The notes under the pieces are model-generated. The model did not search any database. It was given only the letters and a program-made list of their open reading frames with translations, and was not told where the DNA came from. From the NCBI GenBank assembly GCA_902806575.1, contig CADCXD010000018.1:1-64000 (forward strand): 64,000 nucleotides of DNA, given 5' to 3'. The number at the start of each line of letters is the position of its first letter. The stretch's first letter is position 1. Position numbers and translations under genes: made by a program. This DNA is from Jackrogersella multiformis (lineage: Eukaryota > Ascomycota > Sordariomycetes > Xylariales > Hypoxylaceae). Below are positions 22,803 to 35,694 of this stretch, one piece after another.

Positions 22803-24654
22803 ATGGCGGTTGGCGATGAACACCAAGCCCTGCCCGGTGATGGCGTTATGGGTTCCAAGGCTTCTAGCGTCACCGAGGTCCCTCTGAGGAGCCAAGGGAG
22901 CTTCTGGTCGGATCGAGCTTCAGAATCGCCGGGCGCGCCGCCGCTATCTAGCGGGTTTCCCGCTCGGGACCCCTCGTTGGTAATCAGTCAGGCCGGGACG
23001 CAGACGCCGATGCGCGATGACATGTGGACGAGCAGCGACGAGAAGGAGGACGTGGAGATGGAAGAGGCTGGAGAGGATGAAAGGAACAACAAAGGTCGTG
23101 ACCTAGCTAAAACCGAGACTAATATGTCCATTGCCGAGACGCTGTCCTTGCCGCGAGAGGCCCTGTTCGTGATGGTTATTTGCTCCGGGCAGCTTTTCAC
23201 CCGTAAGTCTCCTACTCGTCGCCTAACCTATTGCTTAGTCGCGCCACTTGCTAACATTCGCTCTTGAAGAATCCGGTCTCGGTCAAGCCATAAGTATCAT
23301 CCAGGCCATTGGCGATAGTTTCGGCATCACAAACCCCGGAGAGTTGAGCTGGTTCATGGCCGGATACAGTTTGACCATAGGCACATTCATATTGTTCTCG
23401 GGCAGGCTAGGCGACCTCTTCGGCCACAAGACCATGTTTTTAATCGGCATGGGTTGGTTTTCCATCTGGAGCATCATCTGCGGACTCGCCATCTATTCGA
23501 ACCACGTCCTCTTCATCTTCGCCCGCGTCTTACAAGGCATCGGTCCCGCCATCGTCCTTCCGAACGGGTTGGCAATTTTCGGTGTTACGTACGCCCCCGG
23601 ACGGCGCAAGGAGATGGTTTTCGCACTCTTCGGCGCCATGGCCCCGATCGGGTCCGTTCTTGGCTCGTTATTTGCCGCCATCCTCGCCCTCGCTTGGTGG
23701 CCCTGGGCGTTTTGGGCGTTTGGTATCGTGCTCGCCGCGGTCATGGTCCTAGGGTACTACGCCATCCCGGAGGCTTCGAATAGGCACCATCACGAGAGAC
23801 CGAAGGGCTTCCAGGACTTGCTGCAACAGCTCGATATGGTGGGAACAATCCTTGGCGTGGCTGGTCTCGTCCTGGTCAACTTCGCTTGGAACCAGGCCCC
23901 CATCACAGGCTGGGCCGAGCCCTATGTCTACGTGACTCTTATTCTCGGGCTGTTGCTCCTTGCCGCGTTCTTCATATTTGAATTGAATTACGCGCAGAAC
24001 CCTTTGATTCCTTTCCATGCTCTCTCCTATGATGTATCGTTCGTCTTGGGCGCTATGGTGTGCGGGTGGTCTTGTTTTGGTATCTGGTTCTTCTACACCT
24101 GGCAGTTCCAGTTAAACCTCCGAGGAGACGATCCCCTGCTAGCTACGGCTAAGTTCGCCCCGGCCGCCGTCTCGGGGCTGTGCGCGGCACTCTTCACAGG
24201 TTACACGCTGCATCGTCTCCGGCCTCCCGTGGTCATGACCATGGCTCTCGTCTTCTTCACGATAGGTATCATCGTCCTCGCGACCTGTCCCGTAGAACAG
24301 ATCTACTGGGGCCAGCTGTTCGTCTCGATCGTTGTTATGCCTTGGGGCATGGATATGAGCTTTCCGGCCGCGACGCTTATTCTCTCCGACGCCGTGCACC
24401 GGAAGCACCAAGGTATCGCCGCGAGCTTGGTTAATACGGTAGTGAACTACAGTATATCTCTAGGGCTAGGCTTTGCGGGCACGGTCGAGACGCAGGTGAA
24501 CAACGGAGGACACAACCCAGCCGATTTGCTAAAGGGATACCGGGGAGCGTTTTATATGGGTATCGGCCTTTCCGGGCTGGGTGTGATTGTATGCCTGGCT
24601 TTCATAGCCAAAAGTAGAAAACAAAAAAAGGTTGACGATCGAGAAGAGGCTTGA
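22803..24654 (+). CDS. MFS drug:H+ antiporter, DHA2 type (14 TM)
   Basis: Two exons, 22803-23202 and 23270-24654 (67-nt intron with canonical gtaagt donor), give 594 residues; the junction reads GQLFTQSGLGQA. The first 115 residues are an acidic, serine-rich cytosolic tail. About 14 hydrophobic segments follow. MFS motif A is GRLGDLFGHK (178-187) between TM2 and TM3, and the TM4 region RVLQGIGPAIVLPN and TM5 region GSVLGSLFAAIL carry the small-residue pattern typical of antiporters. The layout matches fungal DHA2 exporters such as the yeast aminotriazole/boron efflux group. It probably sits in the plasma membrane and exports small toxic or secondary compounds by proton antiport. The substrate cannot be read from sequence. 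Its 3' end faces the elg1 gene. Confidence 0.9.
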
Positions 24655-25269
24655 AAATTGTTCCTGGGAAGTCGACATCTTGCAGGATATCAATTATCGA
24701 TCGCGTCGCCCTTCCCTATTGGAGCATACGCGGTATCAGGGATCGAGACAAGGTTAGTTGGAGAGAGAGCAATCCCCAATTTGACCTTGATGAGGACCGG
24801 ATTCTAGAAGGGAGGGAGAGGGGGAGACTGACGTTTAGGATGATACCACATTTTATTTATCGACGCACTTGTTTATCGCATAGAGGTGGATTACTATTAG
24901 AGTCTCCTGGGTTTCTAGATATGAGACGGGGAGATCAATCGTTTGCTGGGGGACAGACGAACGGGCATTCATCTGCATTATGGGCTGTAGTATTCCATAG
25001 ACATAGAAGCATTCTGGAGACCAGGTGAATAAAGACCACCACATTTTATTTTATTCCATCTACACATACGTAGCATGTATGCGAAATGTAATAGCTATTG
25101 CTGCAGCCCTGATAGAACCAGCCAAGTCTAAAACGCAACTCCGCGCAATGCTCGGGCGCCCCCTTAAATGCACCGTATCCCATAAAGCGCAGTTATGATC
25201 TTCTACGATCTTGAAATATATATATATATATATGCATGGGTAGGAGATATACTCGATCCGAGCTCGGAT
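24655..25269. other. Convergent 3' intergenic region with (AT)9 run
   Basis: The region lies between the converging MFS and elg1 genes and should hold both 3' ends. A simple (AT)9 run at 25216-25233 lies about 40 bases from the elg1 stop codon and could act in polyadenylation. No gene is seen. Confidence 0.55.
25216..25233. repeat. (AT)9 dinucleotide run
   Basis: Nine AT units between the convergent MFS and elg1 genes, near the elg1 stop codon. Confidence 0.85.
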
Positions 25270-28200
25270 TTAACCTGGGTTGTCCTTTTTCTCCCCATTC
25301 TTCTCCAGCTCTGCATTGTAGCTCTCTACAACGCTGCTTGTGACCTTTTTGTCGTCTACAAATGAAGCCGCAATGACATCCCAGCCTTTGCCGCCAGTCC
25401 GCATCACAAGGTGTGGATTTATGTCGGCAGAGAAATATCTCTCTCTCCTCATACTAGCTCTAGAGCCGCCTTCCAAAGCCGAGTGCGCGCTCCTGGTTGT
25501 GCGCATGCGCTTCTTGCCGGGCTGCCCGCCTTCGCTGAGCAGATTGCTACGGGAGAGCCTCTGTTGCTGAAGTCGTTGATCGTATGCTACGATGGTGCGA
25601 ACGTAAGGGGCTATATCGAGACTGATCGAATTCATGGTTCCGTCGAATGCCGAGGGATCGAGATAACCTGCAGATATAGTCTTCTCCGAAGCGGCGATAG
25701 GATCGAATGCGAGGCTGTAGTCTGCCCGCGTAACGGTGAGCTCTGCGCGCAGAGAGTCGCTAAGATGGTCTTCTAGTTTGACGATGACTTCGCCTTCTTC
25801 TAACGAGTTAAAGAAGCTTGAAACCTCGCTGATAGACGTTTGGCTGTCTCTCAACCGTCGTCTACCAAGATTCTTTAAACTGGTAGCCATATCGAAAAGC
25901 GTTGTGTCGTACGGAATTAAAGGAGTTACCTCGAGAAGCTGCCGGCCAATGATAAAATCCTCTCTTGTCTTCGCGGGCAAGTTGGGGGTGGAAGGGTCGA
26001 TAGAAATCCTGTTGGGCACGACCGAGAAGTCAGCCAAACCAGTATCGACATCGCTCATGAAACTGGCAAACGAATCGACTGATTCCAGGAGGTTAAGCCG
26101 CTCTTTCGCGGATAAGCATCGCTCGGTAGTTGCCACCGCCCAAGAAGAGTAGTCATCTTTAAGGCAAGATTCGAACGTGTCGAGAGACCAGTTTTGGCAG
26201 ACTTGCTGATGTAATTCCTCCTCGGCCGAACGAGACGACGAACTGTCGACGGCTGAGTCTCTGCTAAGCCAGCCCATGCCGGCTTGGTATGTATCTTGGC
26301 TGACCACGCGGATGATGTTACCTTCTTCGTCAACGTCGCTACCCTTAGGCCATCTAGGGTAAAACCAGTTGAAACCTCCTTGTACGTCTCCGACGCCGAT
26401 CTGGCACCAGTAATTAAGCTCGGAGATCGAGGCACGGAGGTCGTGGCGGCGTGAGTCGTAGAGCGTCTCGACCGCGTGTCTCCGAAGGGCATGGCCCTCG
26501 TTCGCAGCAATGAGGAGAAGCAAGTCGACAGCAAGATCTTTTGGCGGGCTGGATAGTCGAAAAATACCGTGCAGATTTAGACTCTGCAAAGGAACCAATG
26601 CCTCGTCGTTGCAAGTCATCACAAAAGGGCGTTTGGATTGAGAAATCATGGAAATGATAGTCGCCCAGAATTGCTTGTCCTCCTCGTAGAGCACATCAAC
26701 TTCCTCGAGTAGGATCAGGGACTGTTTCTGAGCCTTAGCTGACTTCCTTGTCTCCTTTGTACTAGACGAATCTGCTGGCTTCTTGGTCGGGTTTTGAGTC
26801 TTAGTCGGCTTCGGCTGGAAGAACGCTGTCATCATGCCTTGTTTGCCAGACTTCAAGTCTCGATCCACCTCGTCTTCCTCGACGCCCTCTTCTCGAGCTG
26901 CGTCCTTGTGATGGTGCTGAACAAGATGGTTTCGAGTCATATCCCCGACCTTTTCCAGGACGTCTTTTCCGTTCCTTCTAGATCCCGAATTAATCTCGAA
27001 TACCTCGAAGTCGAGCTCTTTAGCGATGGCGTACACGGTCGCAGTCTTGCCGCAACCATGCGGGCCGCTGAGGACCACAGCATTAGCGAAGCGATTACTA
27101 TCTCGGGATAATCGGCGAGAAGAACCAGATCGGATGACTGTCTTCTTTGCATTGCCTTGACCGTCGCCGCTTAGTGACCAGTCCCCTCCCGCATCGGATA
27201 TCTCATCCAACCCGTCCGCCTCCTCATCGCTAGAAACAACGAAATCGTCCAGTTTCTTCTTTCGCTTGCCTTTACCTTTTGCCTGTGCGGCAGTCTTGGG
27301 CTTGGCTCCGGAATCTGCTGTGCCGGTGTCCACGGCCAGTACCTTGAGATTCTCTAGCCAATCGCGCAATAGCTCGGCGTCCTTGCCACTCTGCAGTACT
27401 CGTTCTGCAGATGGGGGGGCGTATTTCTGGGACCAAGCGCTCGTCTCACACGTCGCCCTGTCAAAGGCGGATAGGTCTGTCTCGATAGAATTGTACGCAT
27501 GTGCGACTGCTGGGTGAGTCTTTGGGGCATCGCTGCGTCGGCAGAGAGTTTTTAGTTCGCTAGAAATGCGCGCCTGTAGCTTCTTTCCACTTTCAAAATG
27601 TCTGCTTGGAACCCGCAAGGTGGACGGGGGAGGTTGAAATTCATTGTCGTCGAGAGCCTTTAAGTCTTCCTTCAGCTGATTCAAGTTCATTTTCGACGCG
27701 GCTTGGCGTAGGATAGACTCCAATTCGTTAATCTGGACTTGTTGCCCTTTCGCCTTCCGTCTGCTCGGGAGGCATCCGTACTGCTCATCGTGGGCAGGAC
27801 TATGTTGACTAGGGTTGTGCGGCGTATCACCCCGTACGTGAGCCGTCTCTTTCGACGGCCAATCTGGATATCGTGCACCGGGCACCTTGAGGTTATTAGA
27901 CTTCGCCCCGAGAACTGGAAGGTTAAATTGGGGGTTTGCTGGTCGGGCCTGCTTTGATGCGCTGAAGAACACTCGCCTCTCGGGTTTATGCTTTTGACCG
28001 ACGGGACTAGTTTTGGGTTTCCCTTGGAAAAATGGATGAGTAGTCTTCTTGGGTGCTTCCTTGGTATCTCGGTTTGACAGTGGTGTGCCAGGAAGACAAT
28101 TGGGTATCGTTTTTGGTAGGACCGCTTGGATACCGGCTAGGATATCGTCGATCCTTTGGCCTATTCGAAGTCGGGAAGCATCGTCGTCTTGACCGTAGCA

Positions 28201-28638
28201 CGTGGAAGCTATAAGCGTCTTCGGTTTTCGACCACGTCTCATGGTTGTCTTCTTAGTATTTGATTTCGACTTAGGGGGGGAGCCAATTGTGCCAGTTGTT
28301 CGGTTGAGTTTCAACACCTTTGGTGGTTTGGAAGTAGAAGCTACGTTCTCAGTAAGTATCGCACCCGTCCAATACTACACTGTCGCGTTAAGTCTCGTAC
28401 CTGCTGTGGGGGCATCTTGCATGTCGTTCGTCTGGCCAAGCTTCCTCTTGAGACTGCCACATGGAGGACTTGGGCCAGTATCATTGTCGATGGAGTTTGG
28501 ACTACATGATGGATCCGGCGTGACGAGGGCTACGGCATTCGACGGGTCATCTTTAGGGACGCTACTTGCTACGAAGAACGGATGTATTTTCTTGCTTTTT
28601 GTATCGGTACTGTCGGTGCTGTCGCCGCCCCCATCCAT
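25270..28638 (-). CDS. elg1: Elg1/ATAD5-type AAA+ clamp-unloader subunit (RFC-like)
   Basis: Two exons, 28638-28401 and 28340-25270, with a 60-nt intron, give 1102 residues. Walker A is GPHGCGKT (505-512) and the Walker B region is LILLEEVDVLYEED (from 621), a sequence characteristic of Elg1/ATAD5 rather than of Rfc1 or Ctf18. A pre-AAA region reads WSQKYAPPSAERVLQ. The family replaces Rfc1 in an alternative RFC complex that unloads PCNA, especially SUMO- or ubiquitin-modified PCNA, after replication. PCNA-binding elements are visible: HPFF motifs at residues 19-22 and 181-184, and a canonical PIP box QGMMTAFF at 580-587, located between Walker A and Walker B in a charged insertion. The protein should be nuclear; basic stretches such as KGKGKRKKK support this. 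Head-to-head with utp8 across about 0.6 kb. Confidence 0.93.
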
Positions 28639-29254
28639 AGCGACGATGATTATACCGTCAATAGGCTACCGCCGATATGCCTTTCAGGTATGTAGGACAG
28701 AATTGACATGTAATATTGTAAACCATTATTTGACGGCGTTATATAATCGTATTGTAGCCAGAGAGTAAAATTTAAATAGGAGGTGGAGATGAGGATGATG
28801 GCCGAAAGTTGGAAATTTCTCAATTCTCCAACATTTCTGAGTTTAATTGAATGCGCCAACTCAATATTCGAGAAGTCGCGTCTGACTATTCCTATTGCGC
28901 GTTCTCCAACGCGACTGCATCATTAAGAGAACACATCAATTGATTTAGGACGAGTCCACCTTAATGCCCCACCACCACAAAGTCATACCTACATAGGTAC
29001 CTAGGTACATCGTATGTAAGTAAGTACCTAGGTACAGTACGTATGTACCTAGGTACGTATCCTTAGGTATCCCTCTAAGGTCCCGCCTAATAGTCGGATC
29101 GGTGGTTTGGAAGGCCGATTTTACATCTTTTTTTTTTTTCCCTCCTTCCATCCTCTAGTCCACCTTCACCATCCAGAGAGCCAATCGTCTATAGTTGGTG
29201 ACAGGATAGTTTACCACAACCAAACTATTCCTATCTGTAGGATCTTAACCCACG
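28639..29254. promoter_or_regulatory. Divergent promoter region between elg1 and utp8, with CCTAGG array
   Basis: 616 bases separate the two start codons, so both promoters must lie here. Bases 28985-29066 carry a cluster of TACCTAGGTAC units, three of them with the full palindromic core. A T11-12 tract followed by pyrimidine-rich sequence lies at about 29128-29155, upstream of the utp8 start. No TATA box is obvious. The promoter role is inferred from position. Confidence 0.55.
28985..29066. repeat. TACCTAGGTA cluster in the elg1/utp8 divergent promoter
   Basis: Three complete CCTAGG cores with GTAC, GTAAG and GTATG variants between them within about 80 bases. Confidence 0.8.
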
Positions 29255-32110
29255 ATGGCTTCTCACTTTCAAATTCAGAAGCCGTATGTTTTGGCTACGT
29301 TACCCCGGCCTCTCGACCCGACCACTGGCCGGTACGTGGTCAGTGAGGTCCACGGATCTGCCCCCGGATCGAGGAAGAGGAAGCGCCACGAGTTGGCAGT
29401 AGGGATTGATGGAGAAGCTGTCAATATCTACAATGTGAGATCAGCAAAGCCAAATCTATATTTTAGCATTTTAGCATTTTCTTACCTTCTCTAGGTTTCG
29501 TCAGCTAGGCTCGTCACCTCGTATCCGGTCACTCCCCAATCCTCCTTCTCTTGTTCTATCGCTTCGATTCGGCGCAAGATAGAGGAAACACAGGAGATTT
29601 CGAGGCACACTTACGCGGCCACGAGGGAATCTCACGAGCACAAGGTCTCCCTATTCAAGGACCATGTGGATGCATCTGGCAACACGCATTCTATTACCAA
29701 ATCAATATCCTTGGGCCCGGGTCAGCCAGTTGTGTGCGTTGCTCCTATCACCACGCCAGTCGGACAGGCACAAGCTGGTTTTCGGTCTTCGAGTGAAGAG
29801 CTACTCGTCGTGCGTGGAGATGGAGAGATCATCTGTCTTGACCCTGAGAGTTTAGAAAAGAGATGGGATTCGTCTCCCGCGGTGCTACATCAGGATCTTC
29901 CGGGGCTTTCGAAACCCGATTTCGGTATCGCCTTTTGCTGCCCCGTGCTGCTATCCGATCTTGTCCAGGGAATATTCAAGGGTAGCGATGATGCTTTCGG
30001 CCTCTTCCCCGAAATCAAGCAGGACATAAGCACAAATTCCGAAGTTTTGGTGCTCATCTCCCAATACGACTTGGATGGACAGCACAACCGGCGTCTCCAT
30101 GTTCTATCAGTCATACCGCCGTCTCACGATTCGGTAAGCTCCCGCCGGCGAGGCATTGTTCAGCTACATGCTGTACCTATTCCATCACTTGCGCAGGGGT
30201 CTGGTTCGCCCTCGTACCGTCTTGATCTTCGGTCCGGGACCCTTTTGGAACTCTATGGGCAAACGTTTAATATGTACGACTTGACGTCGAGTCTTCCGAA
30301 ACTCACGTCTGCTATGGAGTTACGTGGCGCCACGTCTTTTCTACGCCTCAGTAAAACATCCCTTCTCTGCTCTACGCCTACCCACCTGAGTATCTACAAC
30401 CCAGTTTATCGATCTCTTCAGAATTCCGTGTCTGTCGATCCCGATGGTCAGACGGTGTCCAGCACCGGTATCGAGCCGATGAGCTGCATCTTCGCAGCTT
30501 ATTTCTCCCGCTTGGAACTTGCTGTTGCGATCGCCGATAGCAGCCTAGTTGCTGTCCAACTAGAAGCCCCAGTCTTGCGATCAAGAAAACGTCGCGCCGA
30601 AGGCCTCCTGATTGACTCCATCGGACGTGGCGTGCAGCTTACTAAAAGACCCTCAACTCATGCCTCCAGCCAAGAGACAAGATCGTCCATCTTTTCCAAT
30701 TTTCTTCCGGGCTCTCTCAGAGGCGACTATTGGGAATCGTGGACTGCCGACGAGGCGATGGCTAATTCTCTCCTCGACGCGAACGACATTCGTGGTCTCG
30801 AGATGCTATTAGCTGAGAAGTTCTCCATTCAAGTCCAAGATGAAGCTCACGCACCGAATAGTGTAGACGAGGGGGAACCTTGTCCGCCGAAGGTCTCGTC
30901 AACATGGGTGTGGCCGAAGACCAGGGCAGGATATCCTCCTGCAGATAGGAGATGGGTCCTGTACGCTATAAGCCGGGTTTTCCAGTGGAATGATGCCTTC
31001 CCGAATGACCCGACCATTCCTCGGCTTATCTGCCAGCTACCGCAGAGTGATATCGTCAATTATATTGTAGACGCCGGGCACCTAGCCCTCTCGAATGTGA
31101 GATCCGGCTTCCAAGGTCAATTTCGGGACAACGAAAAGGCGGATTCGTTCTTGGCTGAGCAAATCGTACTTTGCCTTACTGATGTCGATCCTTCCCTAGA
31201 ACTTCTTGTTGCCTATATCTCCGCCACCAATCTTGGGGCGGTAGAGTTGCTCCTCGCCATCCGGACGATCATGAGAAGTCTCGAGCTAGTCCAGGACCCC
31301 AAAAAGCCGCCACCCAAACTACTTACTAACGGCTCGACGGAAGATACTGTGGTAAATGAAGAGGGTGATGCCGAGTTCAAAAATATCGGCATGGAATTAG
31401 ACGACCTCGAAGATGAGATCCAGAAGACTATGTCATATCTAGATGAAGACGCGGGCATCCGCGGCACTGGCTTAAGTGTGGCCTTTGCAAAACTTGGCAA
31501 CTGTCCTAGCATCACCATGATTAAAGCATTACGAGCCACCTTCAAGCCAGAAGAGATATTATCTCTCATCTACCTCCTCCGCGTTGAGTTGGTCAGGGGT
31601 GCATGGACATCCCGCTACCTAGATACGACCGATTTCGAGAAGGATTCAGCCCTCGACGCTCCACCTGACGGCATCATTAAGCTCCTCGCAGATCTCCTTG
31701 GGCGCTGCGTGGATTCTATCGGGCCTGGTGGCTGGCTTCTCAACGACGCTGTTATAGCGGGCGACGAAACGAGTGATTTCGTTGCTTCTCTCAAGCTTGA
31801 AGTCAGCGCAGCCTTAGAAGGGTTGGAAGAGGCCGTCTATCTCCGTGGTATTATCAGCGAGGCGGTAAGATATTGCGAGGTGTCGAAGAAGGCTAGAGTC
31901 GAAGGCGTTGTGGACAAGATGAAGCCAATCCCGCTTCATGTGAAGGAGTCTGGCGCTCAAGCATTGCCACTTGGGCTCAAGTCGAAGGACCGGATTTCAA
32001 CACAAAAGATCGTGTCAGGCGGTGAGATAGTGGATAGATCCCAGAGAGAAACTGGTCACCTTCGGAGCCAGCAGGTGGGACATTATTCATTAGAAAGGAT
32101 TGCGATATGA
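29255..32110 (+). CDS. utp8: Utp8-family U3 snoRNP / small-subunit processome protein
   Basis: Two exons, 29255-29434 and 29495-32110, with a 60-nt phase-0 intron, encode 931 residues; the junction reads VNIYN then VSSARLVTS. The N-terminal half has the strand-rich repeating character of the fungal Utp8 beta-propeller: VLATLPRPLDP, a basic RKRKRHEL segment, ELLVVRGDGEIICLDPESL. The C-terminal half is helical, as expected for the t-UTP scaffold. In yeast, Utp8 belongs to the t-UTP/UtpA complex that binds nascent pre-rRNA, supports rDNA transcription and 18S maturation, and has also been linked to tRNA export. The assignment rests on overall pattern and length. The protein should be nucleolar. 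Confidence 0.8.
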
Positions 32111-35056
32111 GTTGCATGCAAGAGACGGTCTTACCGCTTGGTAAAATAAAATAAAACTACGTACATGCAGTCCATATATCAAATCAATACAATTTTTTAG
32201 ATACTCTCATCGTTTCAAGCAGCTGTCGAAGACATCTACGAAGATATATGCCAAGAAGATAGCTCGGTATTTATCAAACCTTAGTCATAGCCGTTGCAAT
32301 TTGGAGTGCATGACTTGAGATCTCCAGGCCAGATACTCGGAGTCATTCTCCATAGTGTGATGTCGTCGTTATTTTCAATAAGTTAGATCTCAACCAGAGG
32401 ATTCCAGGCTTTGAAAAGCACTTCGGATGAACACAGATGGTGTGCATGTAAATAGCACAATATTGCTGCGTCACAGGGTCAATGTGTTCTGAGCAAAGTC
32501 TCGCTTGTTCGTACTTCTGAACTGCCCAGCAGAAGCACTCGTAGATTTTGGCCGTTATGCTAACCGCCTCGTAGGTTACTGCCAGGCACTCGTAGCACTT
32601 ATCTAGTCTCGTCAGGTACAACCTCGACAACTGTTTGCCCACTCACGTCTACCCCATCCGGTGCAACCTCTCAGCTCGCCTTTCAATGCTTGAAAGGAAA
32701 TATTTAGCACCCGCCCCGTTGTTTGCGGGCGTCGGGATGATCCGGAGTGCCTTGCGAGACGGACTCGTCGTAATCTGGCAGCCTGGGGACAACGCGCATC
32801 TAGCCGCAACCTGACGCCGTCACACCACATGTGTAGAGATGCCAGACCGCAGCAGCACGCAGTTATTCACAACATATATTAGTTCGTACGGCTGAACGCT
32901 TAGGCGGGTACTCTTTCCGCCCTTTATTAGGTATATTGTGTTATCTCTTGTCTCTGCCCAAAGGAATAGCCTCATGAAATATACGCCCTAGGTGTCTACA
33001 CGAATACGATACGGACTAAAATTCAGGCCTGCAGTCTACGTATCTCCCCTAATCAGTCGAAAATCCAGACGCCATGCATGTTGAACACAGCATCGGTAAA
33101 CTCATTTGACGTAGTAAGCTTTTAGTAGGTAAACACACTTACTCCAGCGGTGTGCACGGCGTCGACGCAAGCAGGCAGGGCAGGCCAGGTCAGTATCCAA
33201 AGCCACATAGACCTTATGAGTTGTCTCGATATCTTAGATACTATCTACATTGCTACACTTGATGGCACGAGGTGATAATACTACATGCGCGATTGGCGTG
33301 GAGAAACACCATCTTAGGCGTCGTCTACATACATATATTAGACATCAAATGGTGGGGTTCTGTAGAACGCATGGGAGCCTCGCCACGTTTTATCTCAAGT
33401 TTGCCTACCTTCCTACTGTAGGACGTAGGTCCTAGGTACACGTGTAGGTATTCAGGTATGTATTTCTGCTGACAGGCTTGGCTGTGGAGGGCGAGCTAAT
33501 GTATTTCCTACGGAACACAATGTGTGGCCATCGGTGTATGTTATTCGTCTGCTTGTGAGCAGAGCCGCTATGAATGGAGATTATGGTGTAAGGTTATCCA
33601 TTGAACTAACGGGCCAATGGTGGCTATACCTTTTCAAGCTTCCCCAGATTGCAAATCGAATCTTGCCAACACCTCAGGTGGTGATCGACAGCAATCGTGG
33701 AGAGAAACCAGAAATATTGGTACACATTTTCTGTGTCACCGCACCCATGGATCACGGCATCATGCACATGTCCTGTCTGCCACGGAGGTACTGCTTCTGA
33801 GACACTCCGAGCATATCCGCTTGCCCAGTTGTTGACATAATAGGCAGAGACGTATTTCCCCATCCCCCAGGTCTAGACGAGGACCCTGCATCCATTTGAA
33901 ATATGTACCTAGATATGTTAGGTATGTACCCAGGTAGGTATGCATGTATTCTATTTGCGATATAATATGGAGAATGGCAAAAGGGAAAAGGGAAAAATTC
34001 CATGCAGTCACGCACTCCCTTCTAGTGTACTGCGTGCTATGCATGTAAGTCAGTTACAGATCGATCAGCCGAGAGGCGCAGTGAACCTCATCAAAGCGAA
34101 GAGTCAAAAAGTCAGCAGGTCAGACAGCTCTTCTACCGTGCGTACCTGCGTACTTAGCAGCTAAGGTACCTAAGTAGGTATACGATAGTCACCCGGTTGA
34201 ACCAGCCGGTTTATGTGATGGAGTCTAGAAATTCCTCGGGAGCCAAGATCGAAGGCCTCGCCTCCAGGGGGCTGTTCACCTACCTAGCAAGTAGCTGCTT
34301 AGTAGTGGTAGGCTGGTAGGTAACAGACATTAATATATAGGTACTTCGTAGTGTAAGCCGTGATCGGTAATCCTAGTTAAAACAGATTTTACCGTATTAG
34401 GGAATCTGTGGGGCTTATAGCAGGGATTAAGTGAGCCACTGGGACGCCCGAGCAAGGATGAAGAGATGAAGAGGGAGACGGTGATTGGATAGCCCTGCCA
34501 CGATTTTACCCAAACGACAAATGAATGATGATGATGATGACATATGCTTGGTCCATCCCAACCAGCTCGTACGTCATCGTCGCCATCCATCTCATCTACA
34601 TAGTAGGTACACCTTTCCCTTAGACAGGCAGACAGGGAAGCAGTTGTGACAAGATGCCACTCGCACATGAAATGGCTTGTGCCTGGATTGTCTTACCGAT
34701 GCTTTTAGGTATCCAATCCGAATCAATTAGGCTAGGTAGTAGAACCAGGTTAATCCTCTCTTTCTTCTCGGTAGGTACCTAAGTAGGTACCTAGGTAGTC
34801 TCGAGCAAATTAAATGTACTACCTAGCCAGTGCAGCCAGTGCTAGTAACTTGCAAAATATCTAGGGCCTAGGCTGATAGGTATATATTCGCGAGGACACG
34901 ATCGCCAACCGGTCATCACATATATCGACACATAATAGCGGACTGTAGCAGTTGTACAACCACAACCCCTGGTTAGATAGGGGTCTACTGTTTTATTCTT
35001 ATTGCACTTTTTCTCGTATATGACGATACGTACATAGTAGCAATCATCTTGGTCTC

Positions 35057-35078
35057 GAAGCCGAAGCCGAAGCCGAAG
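35057..35078. repeat. GAAGCC microsatellite (about 3.7 units)
   Basis: Perfect tandem hexanucleotide units in non-coding DNA, about 0.6 kb upstream of the RD-repeat protein gene. Confidence 0.8.
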
Positions 35079-35544
35079 TAGCAAACTCCTATACTCGTAC
35101 AGGTATCTACTAGGTATCTAGGGTACCTAAGCTACCAGATAGGTATTTCATCCCACTCCCTCACGTTAATCCCCCTTGACCTAAGGTCAGACGACATCTA
35201 TGATTGTTGTCTTCTGTTTGTTGTGGCCTTCTTATCATCGAATCCGGGTATCACTCTGTAGCGACACCGAAATACGTGCATACGAGCCTCTCCGAATCCA
35301 CCAACTCGAACTACCTACACTACACTAATCCGCAGTCAAGTGGCCAAGCCTAGCCGTAAGAGACCCCTGTCTGGATTCTATATTCTATAAACCAGCTTTG
35401 GCCTACCCATCTCAGATCCGCAGTTAAAATTAAACCACCATTGGCACATCCCACTTCAACGTTGCCGTTCCCTGTTTTTGCTTCTCTGATTCTCTCTAAC
35501 TCAGCTCAATTCACATCACCTCGATTTTTGTTTATACCTTCTTA

Positions 35545-35575
35545 CATACCTAGGTACGTACCTAGGTAGGTATAC
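35545..35575. repeat. TACCTAGGTA tandem motif
   Basis: Two CCTAGG cores lie 12 bases apart, with flanking TAGGTA and GTACGTAC, about 120 bases upstream of the start codon at 35695. The position fits either a promoter element or an untranslated leader. Confidence 0.7.
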
Positions 35576-35694
35576 ATAGTTTACTGCACACGGGTTTACT
35601 AAGGGCATCGACGAGTAGTAAACTGGTCGAATCTCGAGTCAAGGGACTCGGCTCCCAATATACCAAGTGCGTACGAACGCATGTACAACTTGCG

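Larger units (their letters stand above)
32111..35694. other. Intergenic region, 3.6 kb, with repeat motifs
   Basis: No gene is supported. The minus strand at 32343-32642 has a cysteine-rich open frame of 99 codons with CxxC and CxC pairs but no clear start context, so it is left as a doubtful candidate. CCTAGGTA motifs cluster at 34770-34799 and 35545-35575, just before the next gene. A hexanucleotide GAAGCC run lies at 35057-35078. The last 400 bases are pyrimidine-rich, as in fungal promoters and leaders. Confidence 0.55.
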
